From: Shewanella cyperi
GTDB taxonomy: Bacteria; Pseudomonadota; Gammaproteobacteria; Enterobacterales; Shewanellaceae
Assembly (NCBI RefSeq): GCF_017354985.1
Contig: NZ_CP071501.1
Span: 1,817,501 to 1,881,500, forward strand
DNA length: 64,000 nucleotides
Direction: 5' to 3'
A program made the translations under genes and the position numbers. Of the stretch, positions 1 to 10,808 are shown piece after piece. How positions within the stretch are numbered: the stretch's first letter is position 1; each line of letters begins with the position of its first letter. Below the pieces are notes generated by a model. The model was not told the origin of the DNA. It worked only from the letters and a program-made list of their open reading frames with translations, and did not search any database.

Positions 1-732
1 ATTGGTTCGGAAACCCTCGACCACGTTTCTTATTTGGTCTGTTGCCTGGGCAATGCTTTTCACCAACTTGTGCTGCCGCTCGACCAGGGTGTCTATGCTG
101 ATGGCAAGAATACTGAACTCGTCCTTGACCTGGAAAAAGTTAAGCCTGCCGGTCAGATCGCCATCCGCAGCGCGTTTAAGGGCCATGACAGTGGTATAAA
201 GGGCGCCACCAACAAAGGTGGAAATGTAATAGCTGAACATGATGATCACAAACAGCACAACGGCAATGGCACCAAACACAAAGGCCGCATCATCATTGGC
301 GCTGACGGCCATTTTTTTCCGATCCAGTGTCACTATGGTCAATGTGTCGGCACCATTGAGGGCACTGATGGCTCTCAAGGTTTGGCCCTTGTCATCCACA
401 CCACCACCGCTGCGGGCCAAATTGGCCGCACGGCCATCGGCCTGATCCGCGCTCAGGGTCTGAGTGTTGCCATCCAATCCGGTCAGAAAGTCTTGCTTTT
501 TGTCTTCCGGCAGATTGGCCAGTGCCGCTTCGGCCACCTGATTGATTCGATCGGCCATCATCCTGGCCTGCTGAATTTGAACCTGCTCCATGGTCCCGCT
601 GAATTTACTGTCCAATGCCAGCGCCAACCCCACCAGCAGCACTATGGGGACAACGGCGAGAATGGCAAACTTGGTTTTTAACGTCATATGGATAAGGTAT
701 TTATCTATCCAACGGAATTTTACTTCTTTCAT
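1..732 (-). CDS. Methyl-accepting chemotaxis protein, N-terminal part (cut by window edge)
   Basis: An open frame starts at the ATG at 732-730 and runs off the left edge after about 244 codons, so only the sensor half is visible. It shows a short basic cytoplasmic start, a first membrane segment at about residues 21-40, a periplasmic domain of about 110 residues, a second membrane segment at about 150-172, and a HAMP domain at about 173-225 (ALKRAADGDLTGRL, then KDEFSILAISIDTL). The methyl-accepting signalling domain would lie beyond the edge. A TM-sensor-TM-HAMP start also fits a histidine kinase or cyclase. The FliA-type promoter just upstream favours a chemoreceptor. The ligand cannot be told from the sequence. 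Confidence 0.8.
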   Translation of the reverse strand, partial: MKEVKFRWIDKYLIHMTLKTKFAILAVVPIVLLVGLALALDSKFSGTMEQVQIQQARMMADRINQVAEAALANLPEDKKQDFLTGLDGNTQTLSADQADGRAANLARSGGGVDDKGQTLRAISALNGADTLTIVTLDRKKMAVSANDDAAFVFGAIAVVLFVIIMFSYYISTFVGGALYTTVMALKRAADGDLTGRLNFFQVKDEFSILAISIDTLVERQHKLVKSIAQATDQIRNVVEGFRTN

Positions 733-766
733 GGTGGCCCCTATGGCAGTCGCGGTTGTCTGAGAC

Positions 767-793
767 TTATCGGTTATTCGGTCCGTTTCTTTA
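767..793 (-). promoter_or_regulatory. FliA (sigma-28) promoter of the chemoreceptor gene
   Basis: On the minus strand TAAAG (793-789) is followed after 14 bases by ACCGATAA (774-767). The sigma-28 consensus is TAAAG, 14 bases, GCCGATAA, so only one base of the -10 differs. The -10 ends 34 bp before the ATG of the chemoreceptor at 732. Such promoters drive late flagellar and chemotaxis genes. Confidence 0.75.
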
Positions 794-874
794 TGCCGCA
801 TTGCGCTTTAGTGTTTGAATGTACAATTATTGTGCTGATTATTTTTTTTAAACTGTCGCAGCGGTAGTGTACGG

Positions 875-902
875 TTGACAGTTTACATTCGGCTAACATA
901 GT
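875..902 (+). promoter_or_regulatory. Probable sigma-70 promoter of pheST-ihfA
   Basis: A perfect -35 TTGACA (875-880) is followed by a 16-base spacer and CATAGT (897-902, four of six matches to TATAAT). Transcription would begin near 909 and give a leader of about 230 nt before pheS. This is the best sigma-70 match seen in the 410-bp gap between the chemoreceptor and pheS. Confidence 0.5.
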
Positions 903-908
903 CTGCCA

Positions 909-2126
<1,218 letters not shown>

Positions 2127-2141
2127 CGGAGCATGCTGTAA

Positions 2142-4529
2142 ATGAAATTTAGTGAATCCTGGCTCCGCGAGTGGGTCAACCCGGCCATTGACCGTGATGC
2201 ATTGGCCCATCAAATTACCATGGCCGGTCTGGAAGTGGACGGCATCGAAGCCGTTGCCGGTGACTTTTCCGGAGTGGTCGTGGGTGAAGTGGTCGAATGC
2301 GGCCAGCATCCCGATGCCGACAAACTGCGGGTGACCAAGGTGAATGTCGGTGGCGCCGAGCTTATTGATATAGTCTGTGGTGCACCAAACTGCCGTCAGG
2401 GCCTGAAAGTGGCCGTGGCCATGGTGGGCGCTGTGCTGCCGGGCGATTTTAAAATCAAGAAGGCCAAGCTCCGTGGCCAACCTTCTGAAGGCATGCTGTG
2501 TTCTTACAGCGAGCTTGGCATAGATATCGAGAGCGATGGCATCATTGAACTGCCGCTGGATGCACCGTTGGGCACAGATCTGCGCCAATACCTGAATCTG
2601 GATGACGCTGTTATCGAAGTGGATTTAACCGCCAACCGCGCCGACTGCCTTGGCATGGTGGGTCTGGCCCGCGAAGTGGGCGTACTGAACCGTGTCAACG
2701 TCGTTGAGCCCAGCTGGCAGCCGGCAGAAACCGGTTGTCAGGATGCCATGGACATCAAGCTGTCTGCACCTGAGTCCTGCCCTCGTTATCTGGGGCGTGT
2801 TGTGCGCAATGTGAATGTCAACGCCAAGACCCCTGACTGGATGGTAGAGAAACTGCGTCGCAGCGGTATCCGTTCTATCGATCCCATAGTGGATATCACC
2901 AACTTTGTGCTGGTGGAATTCGGTCAGCCGATGCATGCCTTTGATTTGAGCAAAATTGATGGTCACATCGATGTGCGCCTGGGCAATGGCGAAGAGAAGC
3001 TGACCCTGCTTGATGGCACCGAAATTACCGTTCCGACCGATACCCTGGTTATTGCCGATAACATCAAGCCGCTGGCGCTGGCCGGTGTCTTCGGTGGTCT
3101 GGATTCGGGCGTCAGCGATACCACAACGGATATATTGCTGGAATGTGCCTTCTTCGCGCCGCTTGCCATCATGGGCAAGGCCCGTCGTTTGGGACTGCAT
3201 ACCGACTCGTCCCACCGATTTGAGCGTGGCGTGGATCCCGAACTGCAACACAAGGTCATGGACCGGGCGACTCGCCTGGTGCTGGATATCTGTGGTGGTG
3301 AGGCCGGTCCCGTGGTTGAGGCCAAGTCAGAGGCTCATCTGCCCAAGCCTTGTCGTATTACCCTGCGTCGCAGCAAGCTCGACCGTATCCTGGGCCATCA
3401 GATCCCCGATGCCGATGTCAGCGAAATCCTGACCCGTCTGGGCTTCAGCGTGGTGGCAGGCGAGGGCGAATGGCAGGTAACTACCGCCAGTTATCGTTTT
3501 GACATGGCCATCGAAGAGGACCTGATTGAGGAAGTTGCCCGTATCTACGGTTACAACAATATCCCCAACAAGGCTCCGGTTGCGGCATTGCGTATGTCCG
3601 ATCATCAGGAAGCCGCCATCAGCCTGAGCAAGGTTCGCTCAATGTTGGTCGCCCGAGGTTTCCAGGAAGCCATTACCTACAGCTTTGTCGATCCCAAGCT
3701 GCAGGAACTGGTGCATCCGGGGGAGCCGGCCATGGTGTTGCCTAACCCCATTTCCAGTGAAATGTCGGCCATGCGCCTGTCCATGTTCACCGGATTGTTG
3801 ACTGCTGTTGGCCACAATCAGGCCCGTCAACAGGCTCGAGTGCGTCTTTTTGAAACTGGTTTGCGCTTTGTCCCTGATGCACAAGCAGAATCCGGCGTAA
3901 GGCAGCAAGCCATGCTGGGCGCGGTGATCGCGGGTCCAAGAAGCGATGAACATTGGTCGATGGAGTCGAAAACCGTTGATTTCTTCGATCTTAAAGGTGA
4001 TTTGGAAGCCATTATCGGCTTGACAGTTTCCGTATCAGAATTTAGCTTTAAAGAAGCACGTCATCCGGGGCTGCATCCAGGCCAATGTGCTGAAATATTG
4101 AGAAATGATCGAGTCATAGGTTACATAGGTGCGATTCATCCTGCCCTTGAGAAGCCTTTTGGACTCAATGGTAAAACGATAGTGTTTGAGCTGGAATTGG
4201 ATGCCCTGTTGCATGCCAATTTGCCACAAGCCCAGGCTATTTCTAAGTTCCCGGCAAACCGCCGAGACATCGCTGTAGTGGTCGATGAAACCGTCCCAGC
4301 AGCCGATGTGATGAATTTAATAAGAAAAGTTGGCGAAAATCAGTTGGTTGGCTTAAACTTGTTCGATGTATACCAGGGTAAAGGTGTTGAACCCGGCAAA
4401 AAGAGCCTGGCAATCGCACTGACGTTACAAGACAACACTCGCACACTTGAAGATAAAGAGATTGCAGAGGCGGTAGAAACTGTAGTTTCAGCACTCAAGT
4501 CCGAGTTCAACGCATCGTTGAGGGATTAA
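2142..4529 (+). CDS. pheT: Phenylalanine--tRNA ligase beta subunit
   Basis: This is the 795-residue beta subunit, equal in length to E. coli PheT. It begins [14 protein letters not shown]. In order it has the EMAP-like tRNA-binding domain (about 40-150), the B3/B4 domain that carries the editing site for mischarged Tyr, a B5 domain, a catalytically inactive synthetase-like core, and a C-terminal ferredoxin-fold anticodon-binding domain ([16 protein letters not shown] near residue 705). It lies 15 bp after pheS and 3 bp before ihfA, so the three genes form one operon as in E. coli. From about 3990 the bases look somewhat richer in A+T than earlier in the gene. Confidence 0.97.
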   Translation: MKFSESWLREWVNPAIDRDALAHQITMAGLEVDGIEAVAGDFSGVVVGEVVECGQHPDADKLRVTKVNVGGAELIDIVCGAPNCRQGLKVAVAMVGAVLPGDFKIKKAKLRGQPSEGMLCSYSELGIDIESDGIIELPLDAPLGTDLRQYLNLDDAVIEVDLTANRADCLGMVGLAREVGVLNRVNVVEPSWQPAETGCQDAMDIKLSAPESCPRYLGRVVRNVNVNAKTPDWMVEKLRRSGIRSIDPIVDITNFVLVEFGQPMHAFDLSKIDGHIDVRLGNGEEKLTLLDGTEITVPTDTLVIADNIKPLALAGVFGGLDSGVSDTTTDILLECAFFAPLAIMGKARRLGLHTDSSHRFERGVDPELQHKVMDRATRLVLDICGGEAGPVVEAKSEAHLPKPCRITLRRSKLDRILGHQIPDADVSEILTRLGFSVVAGEGEWQVTTASYRFDMAIEEDLIEEVARIYGYNNIPNKAPVAALRMSDHQEAAISLSKVRSMLVARGFQEAITYSFVDPKLQELVHPGEPAMVLPNPISSEMSAMRLSMFTGLLTAVGHNQARQQARVRLFETGLRFVPDAQAESGVRQQAMLGAVIAGPRSDEHWSMESKTVDFFDLKGDLEAIIGLTVSVSEFSFKEARHPGLHPGQCAEILRNDRVIGYIGAIHPALEKPFGLNGKTIVFELELDALLHANLPQAQAISKFPANRRDIAVVVDETVPAADVMNLIRKVGENQLVGLNLFDVYQGKGVEPGKKSLAIALTLQDNTRTLEDKEIAEAVETVVSALKSEFNASLRD

Positions 4530-4532
4530 AGT

Positions 4533-4829
4533 ATGGCACTTACCAAGGCCGAAATGGCAGAGCATCTTTTTGAAACGCTTGGTATCAACAAGCGTGTTGC
4601 CAAAGAGATGGTTGAAGCGTTCTTCGAGGAAATCCGTGGCGCGCTGGAAAGTGGTGAGCAGGTCAAATTATCCGGTTTTGGCAATTTTGACCTCAGGGAC
4701 AAAAACCAAAGACCCGGTCGGAATCCAAAAACCGGTGAAGACATTCCAATTTCTGCCCGTCGCGTGGTGACTTTCCGCCCGGGACAGAAACTGAAGAGCC
4801 GCGTTGAAACGGCAAATTCAGACAAATAA
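4533..4829 (+). CDS. ihfA: Integration host factor alpha subunit
   Basis: This is a 98-residue member of the HU/IHF family (E. coli IhfA has 99). It pairs with IhfB to bind and sharply bend DNA at specific sites in replication, recombination and sigma-54 promoters. The family core is plain: [28 protein letters not shown], and the DNA-intercalating arm [22 protein letters not shown]. It starts 3 bp after pheT and ends at a strong terminator. The pheST-ihfA linkage is the same as in E. coli, where the heterodimer represses its own synthesis. No IHF site was identified here. Confidence 0.97.
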   Translation: MALTKAEMAEHLFETLGINKRVAKEMVEAFFEEIRGALESGEQVKLSGFGNFDLRDKNQRPGRNPKTGEDIPISARRVVTFRPGQKLKSRVETANSDK

Positions 4830-4847
4830 CACGGGTTTGAGTCCGAG

Positions 4848-4881
4848 GCAAAGCCACTCTAGGGGAGTGGCTTTGCTTTTT
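4848..4881 (+). terminator. Terminator of pheST-ihfA
   Basis: A 12-bp perfect stem, GCAAAGCCACTC (4848-4859) with GAGTGGCTTTGC (4865-4876), a 5-nt loop and five T residues. It ends three bases before the upstream candidate start codon of the next gene, so that gene must have its own promoter or depend on readthrough. Confidence 0.9.
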
Positions 4882-4883
4882 CT

Positions 4884-5846
4884 ATGACTGTCAGCGCTGA
4901 GGTGAAATTGAGCAGACAGACCAAATACTTCGATCGCCGCTTTTATTGGGGATTGGTGCACCCAAGATTATGGGGCACCTGGCTGGCCATTGGCTTGCTG
5001 TTAATGTTCGGCTTGCTGCCGGCTTGGGTTCGGGATCCGCTGGCCAAACTGCTGGCCAAAGGCGTTTTTCGTATAGCGAAGAAACCGTTAAAGGTTGCCA
5101 GAGCCAATCTTAAGGCCTGTTTTCCAGAGATGCCGGAGCCGCAGCTTAACCAGCTGCTGCGGGATAACGTCGACAATTTTGTGATGATTTTGCTGGGGCA
5201 GGCCGAGCTGCTGATCAGAAGCAAAAGTTCCCTGCGAAAAAGAGTGCAGGTGACGGGGTTCGAGCATGTACAGGCTGCCAGGGGGGCCAATCAGCCCATC
5301 ATATTTATCATGCCGCACGTGTGGGGTATAGATTACGCCGGACTGCGTCTTAATCTTGATTTACCCATGGTGACTATGGCCAAGGCCCACAGAAATGAGC
5401 TGTTCAATTGGTTTAACAACCGGGTGCGCAGTCGCATGGGTGGCCACGTGTATATGCGGGAGGCGGGGATCCGCGCCTTGTTGGCAGAATTGAAAAAGGG
5501 CAACAGCTTTTTCTACCTGCCGGATGAAGATCTGGGACCGGATCAGAGTGTGTTCACACCCTTTCTGGGCACCACCAAGGCAACCCTGCCAGTGGTCGGG
5601 CGCTTGGCTGCCGCCGGCAATGCCCAGGTGTTGCCGGTGAAAATTGGTTATGACAGCCAAAATCACAGATTTGAGCTGGGCATATTGCCGGCCATTGCCG
5701 CTGCAGATATGCAGGGCAAGGAAAACGAAGCTTTGGCCCTGAATAAGGCGGTAGAGCAGGTGATTCTGGCCTATCCTGAACAATATATGTGGTTTTTAAA
5801 GTTACTGCGGACCCGCCCGGAGGGCGAGCCCAGTATCTATAGCTGA
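4884..5846 (+). CDS. lpxM: Lipid A biosynthesis acyltransferase (LpxM/MsbB-type)
   Basis: A 320-residue member of the LpxL/LpxM family (E. coli LpxM 323), which adds a secondary acyl chain from acyl-ACP to Kdo2-lipid A precursors at the inner membrane. The catalytic HX4D motif is in IIFIMPHVWGIDYAG (about residue 145), and one N-terminal membrane segment covers about 30-50 (LAIGLLLMFGLLPAWV). The start is uncertain. The ATG at 4884 sits just after the ihfA terminator T-tract and has no Shine-Dalgarno sequence. A TTG at 4908 has GAGGTG five bases upstream and would give MSRQTKYFDRRFYWG. LpxL and LpxM cannot be separated firmly by eye; the FDRRFYWGLVHPRLWGTWL start and the genomic place favour LpxM. 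Confidence 0.85.
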   Translation: MTVSAEVKLSRQTKYFDRRFYWGLVHPRLWGTWLAIGLLLMFGLLPAWVRDPLAKLLAKGVFRIAKKPLKVARANLKACFPEMPEPQLNQLLRDNVDNFVMILLGQAELLIRSKSSLRKRVQVTGFEHVQAARGANQPIIFIMPHVWGIDYAGLRLNLDLPMVTMAKAHRNELFNWFNNRVRSRMGGHVYMREAGIRALLAELKKGNSFFYLPDEDLGPDQSVFTPFLGTTKATLPVVGRLAAAGNAQVLPVKIGYDSQNHRFELGILPAIAAADMQGKENEALALNKAVEQVILAYPEQYMWFLKLLRTRPEGEPSIYS

Positions 5847-5932
5847 AATTGCATAGTAAATCGTGCCTGGAATTCGCCAGGCGCGACTTGGGCGCATATA
5901 CTCTATAAAAGGCTGTCCGAATAGGGTGCGCC

Positions 5933-6913
5933 ATGCAGAAAGCTCCTTATCCCATCGATGAGGCCAAGCGATTGGCCGCGCTCAGGCGTTTGCATCTACT
6001 CGATACCCCCCCCGAAGAAAGATTTGACCGCTTGACCCGCCTGACCTGTCGGCTGCTGGACGTCCCTGTGTGTCTGGTGAGTCTGGTGGATGAGCAAAGG
6101 CAGTGGTTTAAGTCCTGCGTGGGCCTCTCCTTCAGCGAGACTCCGCGGGATGTTTCCTTCTGTGGCCATGCCATTTTGGGAGACTCGCTGTTTATCGTTG
6201 AGGATGCCGCTGACGATCCGCGCTTTGCCGATAGTCCCCTGGTCATGGGAGAGCCGCGGGTGAGGTTTTATGCCGGCTGCCCCCTGACACTGGCCAATGG
6301 CTACAGGGTGGGGACCCTGTGTGTCATGGATTTTCTCCCGAGGCAACTGGATGCCGAGAAATGTAAAGATCTGGAGGACATGGCGCATCTGGCGGTATCC
6401 GAGCTTGAGGCCATTCAGGTGGCCACCATAGACCCTCTTACCGGGCTCTGTAACAGGCGCGGATTTCACCGCTTGGCCCGTCAGGCCATAGCCAAATGTG
6501 GTCGCCTGCGTCAGGACGCCAGTCTGTTGTATTTTGATCTCGACCACTTCAAAGAAATTAATGACAGATTTGGCCATCATGAGGGCGATCAGGCGCTGCA
6601 GGCCTTTGCGCTGATCATTAACAAGGTATTGCGGGAGTATGATGTCATCGCCCGTTTGGGGGGCGATGAATTTGCGGCCCTGGTGAGCCACGGACACCAA
6701 CAGTCGGCGGCCTTTGGCATTCAAGCCAGGCTGAAACAGGCGATGGCGGAGCATAATATGGCCGAGGCCCGCGGCTACCATTTATCCTGCAGCCTGGGGA
6801 TCGCCAACTTCCAGTTCCGGGAACCCAAGACGGTGGAGGATCTGCTGCGGGAAGCCGATGCCCACATGTACCGGGAGAAGCAGGCCAGAGGCCTGCAATT
6901 CCAGGAGGGCTAA
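5933..6913 (+). CDS. Diguanylate cyclase with N-terminal GAF domain
   Basis: A soluble 326-residue protein with no membrane segment. Residues of about 10-155 form a GAF sensor domain of the type with conserved RLTRLTCRLLDVPVCLVSLVDEQRQWFKS and DVSFCGHAI. Residues of about 165-320 form a GGDEF domain with an intact active site (RLGGDEFAAL). REYD, five residues before GGDEF, matches the inhibitory RxxD I-site. It should therefore make cyclic di-GMP from two GTP under product feedback. The GAF ligand is unknown. The gene stands alone, converging on hisIE with only 16 bp between stop codons. Confidence 0.9.
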   Translation: MQKAPYPIDEAKRLAALRRLHLLDTPPEERFDRLTRLTCRLLDVPVCLVSLVDEQRQWFKSCVGLSFSETPRDVSFCGHAILGDSLFIVEDAADDPRFADSPLVMGEPRVRFYAGCPLTLANGYRVGTLCVMDFLPRQLDAEKCKDLEDMAHLAVSELEAIQVATIDPLTGLCNRRGFHRLARQAIAKCGRLRQDASLLYFDLDHFKEINDRFGHHEGDQALQAFALIINKVLREYDVIARLGGDEFAALVSHGHQQSAAFGIQARLKQAMAEHNMAEARGYHLSCSLGIANFQFREPKTVEDLLREADAHMYREKQARGLQFQEG

Positions 6914-6929
6914 TCTCAGAGCAGAGAGT

Positions 6930-7571
6930 TTAGCCCTGAGAGCGCTTTTGATGGCGCTCGAACAGACGCCGTTGGATATCGCCAAGCTGTAGCCCTTGAT
7001 CTTCAAGCAGCACCATCAGATGGAACAACAAATCTGCCGCTTCATCCACCAGTTCTGCCTTGTCGCCGGTGGCGGCGGCCAACGCTGTTTCCAAGCCTTC
7101 TTCACCCACCTTTTGCGCTATGCGCTTGGTGCCGCTTTGGAACAAGCTACTGGTGTAACTGGCACTATTTGCAGAGCCTGTTTGCGGTTTGCGTGATTGG
7201 ATCAGAGCCGCCAGCTGGGCGTTGAAATCCAAGGTACGGGTATCCCAGCAGGACGTGGTGCCCAAATGGCAGGTGGGGCCCTGAGGCAGCGCCTGCACCA
7301 GCAGGGTGTCGTTGTCACAGTCGCAGTCAATGGTCACCAGCTTGAGGCCATTGCCCGAGCTTTCACCCTTGGTCCACAGTCTTTGTTTGCTGCGGCTGTA
7401 AAAGGTCACGAGTCCCGTTTCCAGGGTTTTTGCCAGTGCATCCCTGTCCATATAACCCAGCATCAGCACTGTGCCGCTTAAGTGATCCTGCACTATGGCC
7501 GGGATCATGCCCTGCTGCTTGTCCCAATCGATACGCCCGGCCAATGTCTGTTGATGGCTGTTGTCATACAT
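6930..7571 (-). CDS. hisIE: Bifunctional phosphoribosyl-AMP cyclohydrolase / phosphoribosyl-ATP pyrophosphatase
   Basis: A two-domain enzyme for the second and third steps of histidine synthesis. The N-terminal HisI domain (about 1-115) has the metal and substrate motifs [27 protein letters not shown] and [12 protein letters not shown]. The C-terminal HisE domain (about 120-205) has [21 protein letters not shown]. The ATG at 7571 gives 213 residues (E. coli 203) and fits the family start. It overlaps the hisF stop by 8 bp, which suggests translational coupling. It is the last gene of the his operon and no clear terminator follows it. Confidence 0.96.
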   Translation of the reverse strand: MYDNSHQQTLAGRIDWDKQQGMIPAIVQDHLSGTVLMLGYMDRDALAKTLETGLVTFYSRSKQRLWTKGESSGNGLKLVTIDCDCDNDTLLVQALPQGPTCHLGTTSCWDTRTLDFNAQLAALIQSRKPQTGSANSASYTSSLFQSGTKRIAQKVGEEGLETALAAATGDKAELVDEAADLLFHLMVLLEDQGLQLGDIQRRLFERHQKRSQG

Positions 7572-8355
7572 GCTCTGTTCCCCCGTTTCTAATCGCCACA
7601 CCCTCCAGCCTGAGATAGTGTTTTAAATCCCCTATGGCTATGGTGCCCCTGTGGAATACACTGGCCGCCAGGGCACCATCGACGCCGGCCCCATTGAATA
7701 CCTGCAGAAAGTGCTGCATTTCACCGGCACCACCCGAGGCTATCAGGGGTACGTGGCAGCATTGGCGCACCATGGCCAACTGTTTGATATCGTATCCCTT
7801 GCGGACCCCATCCTGATCCATTACGTTAAGCACTATTTCGCCACAGCCCTGACGTTGAACTTCCTCAACCCAATCAAGGGTATGCCATTGGGTTTCCCGG
7901 GTCGCGGCTTCATCGCCGGTAAATTGCTTAACCTTGTAACTGCCACTTTGGGCATCATAAAAACTGTCGATACCGACCACTATGCACTGGCGACCGAACT
8001 CGTCGGCCAGCCGCCTTATCAGGGAAGGATCGGTCAGTGCCGGCGAATTGATGGAAATCTTATCGGCACCATAGGCCAGCAGTTCCCGCGCCTGGGCCAC
8101 TGAGCGTATACCGCCGGCGACACAGAAGGGGATGTCTATCTGCTCGGCGATGCGGCTGACCCAGGATTTGTCCACACCGCGGTCATGGGCGCTGGCGGTA
8201 ATGTCGTAAAACACCAGCTCATCAGCGCCTTCTGCCGCATAACGGGCCGCCAGTGGCACTATGTCGCCGACAATCTCGTGGTTGCGAAACTGCACGCCCT
8301 TGACCACCTTGCCATCGCGTACATCGAGACAGGGGATTATGCGTTTGGCCAGCAT
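7564..8355 (-). CDS. hisF: Imidazole glycerol phosphate synthase cyclase subunit
   Basis: A (beta-alpha)8 barrel of 263 residues that works with HisH: ammonia from HisH reacts with PRFAR to give imidazole glycerol phosphate and AICAR. The catalytic aspartates are in [21 protein letters not shown] and in [15 protein letters not shown], and the phosphate loops include CVAGGIRS and [12 protein letters not shown]. The start overlaps the end of hisA by 19 bp. A strong Shine-Dalgarno AAGGAGG (8369-8363) inside hisA confirms it. Confidence 0.97.
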   Translation of the reverse strand: MLAKRIIPCLDVRDGKVVKGVQFRNHEIVGDIVPLAARYAAEGADELVFYDITASAHDRGVDKSWVSRIAEQIDIPFCVAGGIRSVAQARELLAYGADKISINSPALTDPSLIRRLADEFGRQCIVVGIDSFYDAQSGSYKVKQFTGDEAATRETQWHTLDWVEEVQRQGCGEIVLNVMDQDGVRKGYDIKQLAMVRQCCHVPLIASGGAGEMQHFLQVFNGAGVDGALAASVFHRGTIAIGDLKHYLRLEGVAIRNGGTEHV

Positions 8356-9074
8356 TGGATAGCCTCCTTGACTGTGAATGCCCCTGTGAGCAGCGCCTTG
8401 CCTATGATGATGCCACTTGCGCCGCTGTCACGAACCGCGGCTACATCGTCCAGATTGGCTATACCACCGGAGGCTTGCCAGGCGATATCGGGGAAGCGTT
8501 CGGCCAGTTCCCGGTACAGGGCGGTATTGGCCCCCAGCATGGTGCCGTCACGGCTGATGTCGGTCACCAGGGCGTGTTTGAGACCTGCGGGAGCATATTG
8601 GGCCACCAGGGCTTCCAATGTTTTACCGCCGCCACTTTGCCAGCCGGATACGGCCACTATCTTGTTACCATCGGTGTCGATATTGACATCCAGCGCCAGG
8701 CAAATGGCCTCCGGGCCAAAACGTTCCAGCCAGCCAAGCACTGTGGCCGGCTGCGACACGGCAAGGGAGCCTATGACGACACGCTTGATACCGGCGGCGA
8801 ACAGGGCTTCCAATTGCGCAGTTTCCCGAATACCGCCGCCCACTTGAATATCGACTTCGAGCGATGCACACAGCGAACTGATGAGTTCGGTCTGACGCCG
8901 GCCCGGATCCTTTGCGCCACTGAGATCCACCAGATGCAGCAGGGATGCACCCTGGGCCTGGTACGTTTGCAGCTGCTGCAGCGGACTGAGATCAAATGTG
9001 GTTTGACGGCCGTAGTCGCCCTGATACAGACGTACCACCTGGCCATCAATCAAATCAATTGCCGGTATTATCAT
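8337..9074 (-). CDS. hisA: ProFAR isomerase (phosphoribosylformimino-AICAR-P isomerase)
   Basis: 245 residues, the same as E. coli HisA. It is a (beta-alpha)8 barrel related to HisF that isomerises ProFAR to PRFAR. The catalytic acid/base aspartates are in [20 protein letters not shown] and [14 protein letters not shown], and phosphate-binding glycine loops are seen in QVGGGIRE and [10 protein letters not shown]. It overlaps hisH by 4 bp (ATGA) upstream and hisF by 19 bp downstream, all on the same transcript. Confidence 0.97.
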   Translation of the reverse strand: MIIPAIDLIDGQVVRLYQGDYGRQTTFDLSPLQQLQTYQAQGASLLHLVDLSGAKDPGRRQTELISSLCASLEVDIQVGGGIRETAQLEALFAAGIKRVVIGSLAVSQPATVLGWLERFGPEAICLALDVNIDTDGNKIVAVSGWQSGGGKTLEALVAQYAPAGLKHALVTDISRDGTMLGANTALYRELAERFPDIAWQASGGIANLDDVAAVRDSGASGIIIGKALLTGAFTVKEAIQCWPNA

Positions 9075-9730
9075 GCAAAGGTCTCCTGGCAGGCATCTTG
9101 TGGCAGCGTGGCCACGGTCAGCGCTAAAAAGTTTTTCAGGATCTTGGCCCCGACCGGGCCACTTTTTTCGGGGTGAAATTGCACCCCCATAAAATTGCCT
9201 TTGCCAATGGCGGCACTGAATGGCTGACCATAGTCCGACTCGGCGAGACTGTATTTGGATACCGGGGCACAGAAAGAGTGCACAAAATAAACGTAATCGC
9301 CCTGACTTATGCCGGCAAACAGCGGGTGGGCACCGGGGGATAACTGATTCCAGCCCATGTGCGGCAGCGGCTGTCCGGCGCTGTCCAGTTCAACTATGTC
9401 CAGCGGGATGAGCCCCAGGCAGGGCACGTCTTTCTCGCCCGCACCCTGTTCACGTGAACTCTTGCAAAGCAATTGCATGCCGAGACACACACCGAGCACC
9501 GGCTGTTTTAGGCCGCGGATTATGTCGGTCAGGCCTTTGGCTTCGATGGCGGCCATGGCTGCGGCGGCCGTGCCGACGCCGGGCAGCACCAAACGAGGCG
9601 CCTGCTGCAATACATTCCTGTTGGAGGACACCAACACCCTGGCTCCCAGGCGCTCAAAGGCAAAACGCACCGAGTTCAGATTGGCGCAGCCCGTATCTAT
9701 AATGACCACATCCACCTGATTATCCGTCAT
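9071..9730 (-). CDS. hisH: Imidazole glycerol phosphate synthase glutaminase subunit
   Basis: A class I glutamine amidotransferase of 219 residues (E. coli 196) that feeds ammonia to HisF. The nucleophile cysteine is in [12 protein letters not shown], and the His-Glu pair is in [13 protein letters not shown] near residue 195; the oxyanion loop PGVG is also present. The length over E. coli comes partly from about ten extra C-terminal residues. Its ATG shares one base with the hisB stop codon (TGATG), and its stop overlaps hisA by 4 bp, so translation of the three is tightly coupled. Confidence 0.96.
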   Translation of the reverse strand: MTDNQVDVVIIDTGCANLNSVRFAFERLGARVLVSSNRNVLQQAPRLVLPGVGTAAAAMAAIEAKGLTDIIRGLKQPVLGVCLGMQLLCKSSREQGAGEKDVPCLGLIPLDIVELDSAGQPLPHMGWNQLSPGAHPLFAGISQGDYVYFVHSFCAPVSKYSLAESDYGQPFSAAIGKGNFMGVQFHPEKSGPVGAKILKNFLALTVATLPQDACQETFA

Positions 9731-10797
9731 CAGAGCACCCCCTTGGATGAGGGCAGGGCATTACCCTCCACTGTGACGGCCTGACGCAAACTGCGACCAA
9801 GGGCCTTGAACATGGCTTCCACCTTGTGGTGATCATTTTCTCCGCTGCAACCTATGTGCAGATTGCAACGCAGGCCATCGGCAAAGGAGCGGAAGAAGTG
9901 TCCGACCATTTCGGTGGCCATTTCACCGACCTTGTCGCGCTGAAACTGCGCTTCAAATTTAATGAAGGGGCGACCGGAAAGGTCCAGCAGGCATTGGCCA
10001 CTGGCTTCATCCATGGGCAAACTGAAGCCAAATCGACCTATGCCGCGCTTGTCACCCAAGGCCTGGCGCAGGGCATCGCCCAAGGCCAGGGCCGTGTCTT
10101 CAACACTGTGGTGATCGTCAATCTGCAGATCGCCCTTAACCTTGACCGACATGCTGAAATTGCCGTGGGTGGCAATCTGATCCAGCATATGGTCGAAAAA
10201 GCCTATGCCGGTATCTATGCTGTTATTGCCGGGCTTATCCAGGTCCACCTCGACCCGGATATCGGTTTCCCGGGTGGTGCGTACCACGGTTGCCCGGCGG
10301 CCAAGACCAAGGATGGCATCGGTAATAGCCGGCCAATCGAGACCGTCCCTCTGGTATTTGAAACTGCGAATGCCCATGGCGTTGCCGAGCTCCACATCCG
10401 TTTCCCTGTCGCCTATGACGGCCGACGATTGGAAATCGACCCGCCCCTCGGTGAGGAAGGATTTGACCAGGCCGAGCTTGGGTTTACGGCAACTGCAATT
10501 GTCCTGATTGAAGTGTGGGCAGATCAGCACCTCGTCAAACTTGACCCCCTGGCTGGTAAGAAACTGCATCATCAAATTGTGGGGGGCATCAAAATCTGCC
10601 TGAGGAAAAGAAGCCGTGCCCAGGCCGTCCTGGTTGCTGACCATCACCAGGCGGTAGCCCGCCTGTTGCAAGCGCAGCAGTGAGGGTACCACCAGCGGCT
10701 CAAACACCAACTTGGTCAGGCTGTCCACCTGCTTGTCGCTCTGGGGTTCCTCTATCAGAGTGCCATCGCGGTCGATAAAAAGAATTTTCTGTGCCAT
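9730..10797 (-). CDS. hisB: Bifunctional histidinol-phosphatase / imidazoleglycerol-phosphate dehydratase
   Basis: 355 residues, the same as E. coli HisB. Residues of about 1-165 form a HAD-type phosphatase ([18 protein letters not shown]) with a zinc-binding loop containing [15 protein letters not shown]. Residues of about 168-355 form the dehydratase with manganese-binding histidines in [30 protein letters not shown], and the C-terminal [14 protein letters not shown]. It carries out steps six and eight of the pathway. The fused form is typical of enterics and relatives. It follows hisC by 11 bp. Confidence 0.97.
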   Translation of the reverse strand: MAQKILFIDRDGTLIEEPQSDKQVDSLTKLVFEPLVVPSLLRLQQAGYRLVMVSNQDGLGTASFPQADFDAPHNLMMQFLTSQGVKFDEVLICPHFNQDNCSCRKPKLGLVKSFLTEGRVDFQSSAVIGDRETDVELGNAMGIRSFKYQRDGLDWPAITDAILGLGRRATVVRTTRETDIRVEVDLDKPGNNSIDTGIGFFDHMLDQIATHGNFSMSVKVKGDLQIDDHHSVEDTALALGDALRQALGDKRGIGRFGFSLPMDEASGQCLLDLSGRPFIKFEAQFQRDKVGEMATEMVGHFFRSFADGLRCNLHIGCSGENDHHKVEAMFKALGRSLRQAVTVEGNALPSSKGVL

Positions 10798-10808
10798 GGG
10801 GTGTCCTG

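Noticed and set aside
34..681. Open frame of 215 codons on the plus strand
   Set aside because: It is antisense to the chemoreceptor, whose frame has membrane segments and a HAMP domain. The plus frame has no recognisable domain.
8355..9176. Plus-strand frame of 273 codons in the his operon
   Set aside because: Antisense to hisA and hisH; no Shine-Dalgarno and no domain.
9826..10683. Plus-strand frame of 285 codons
   Set aside because: Antisense to hisB, which is complete and matches its family throughout.
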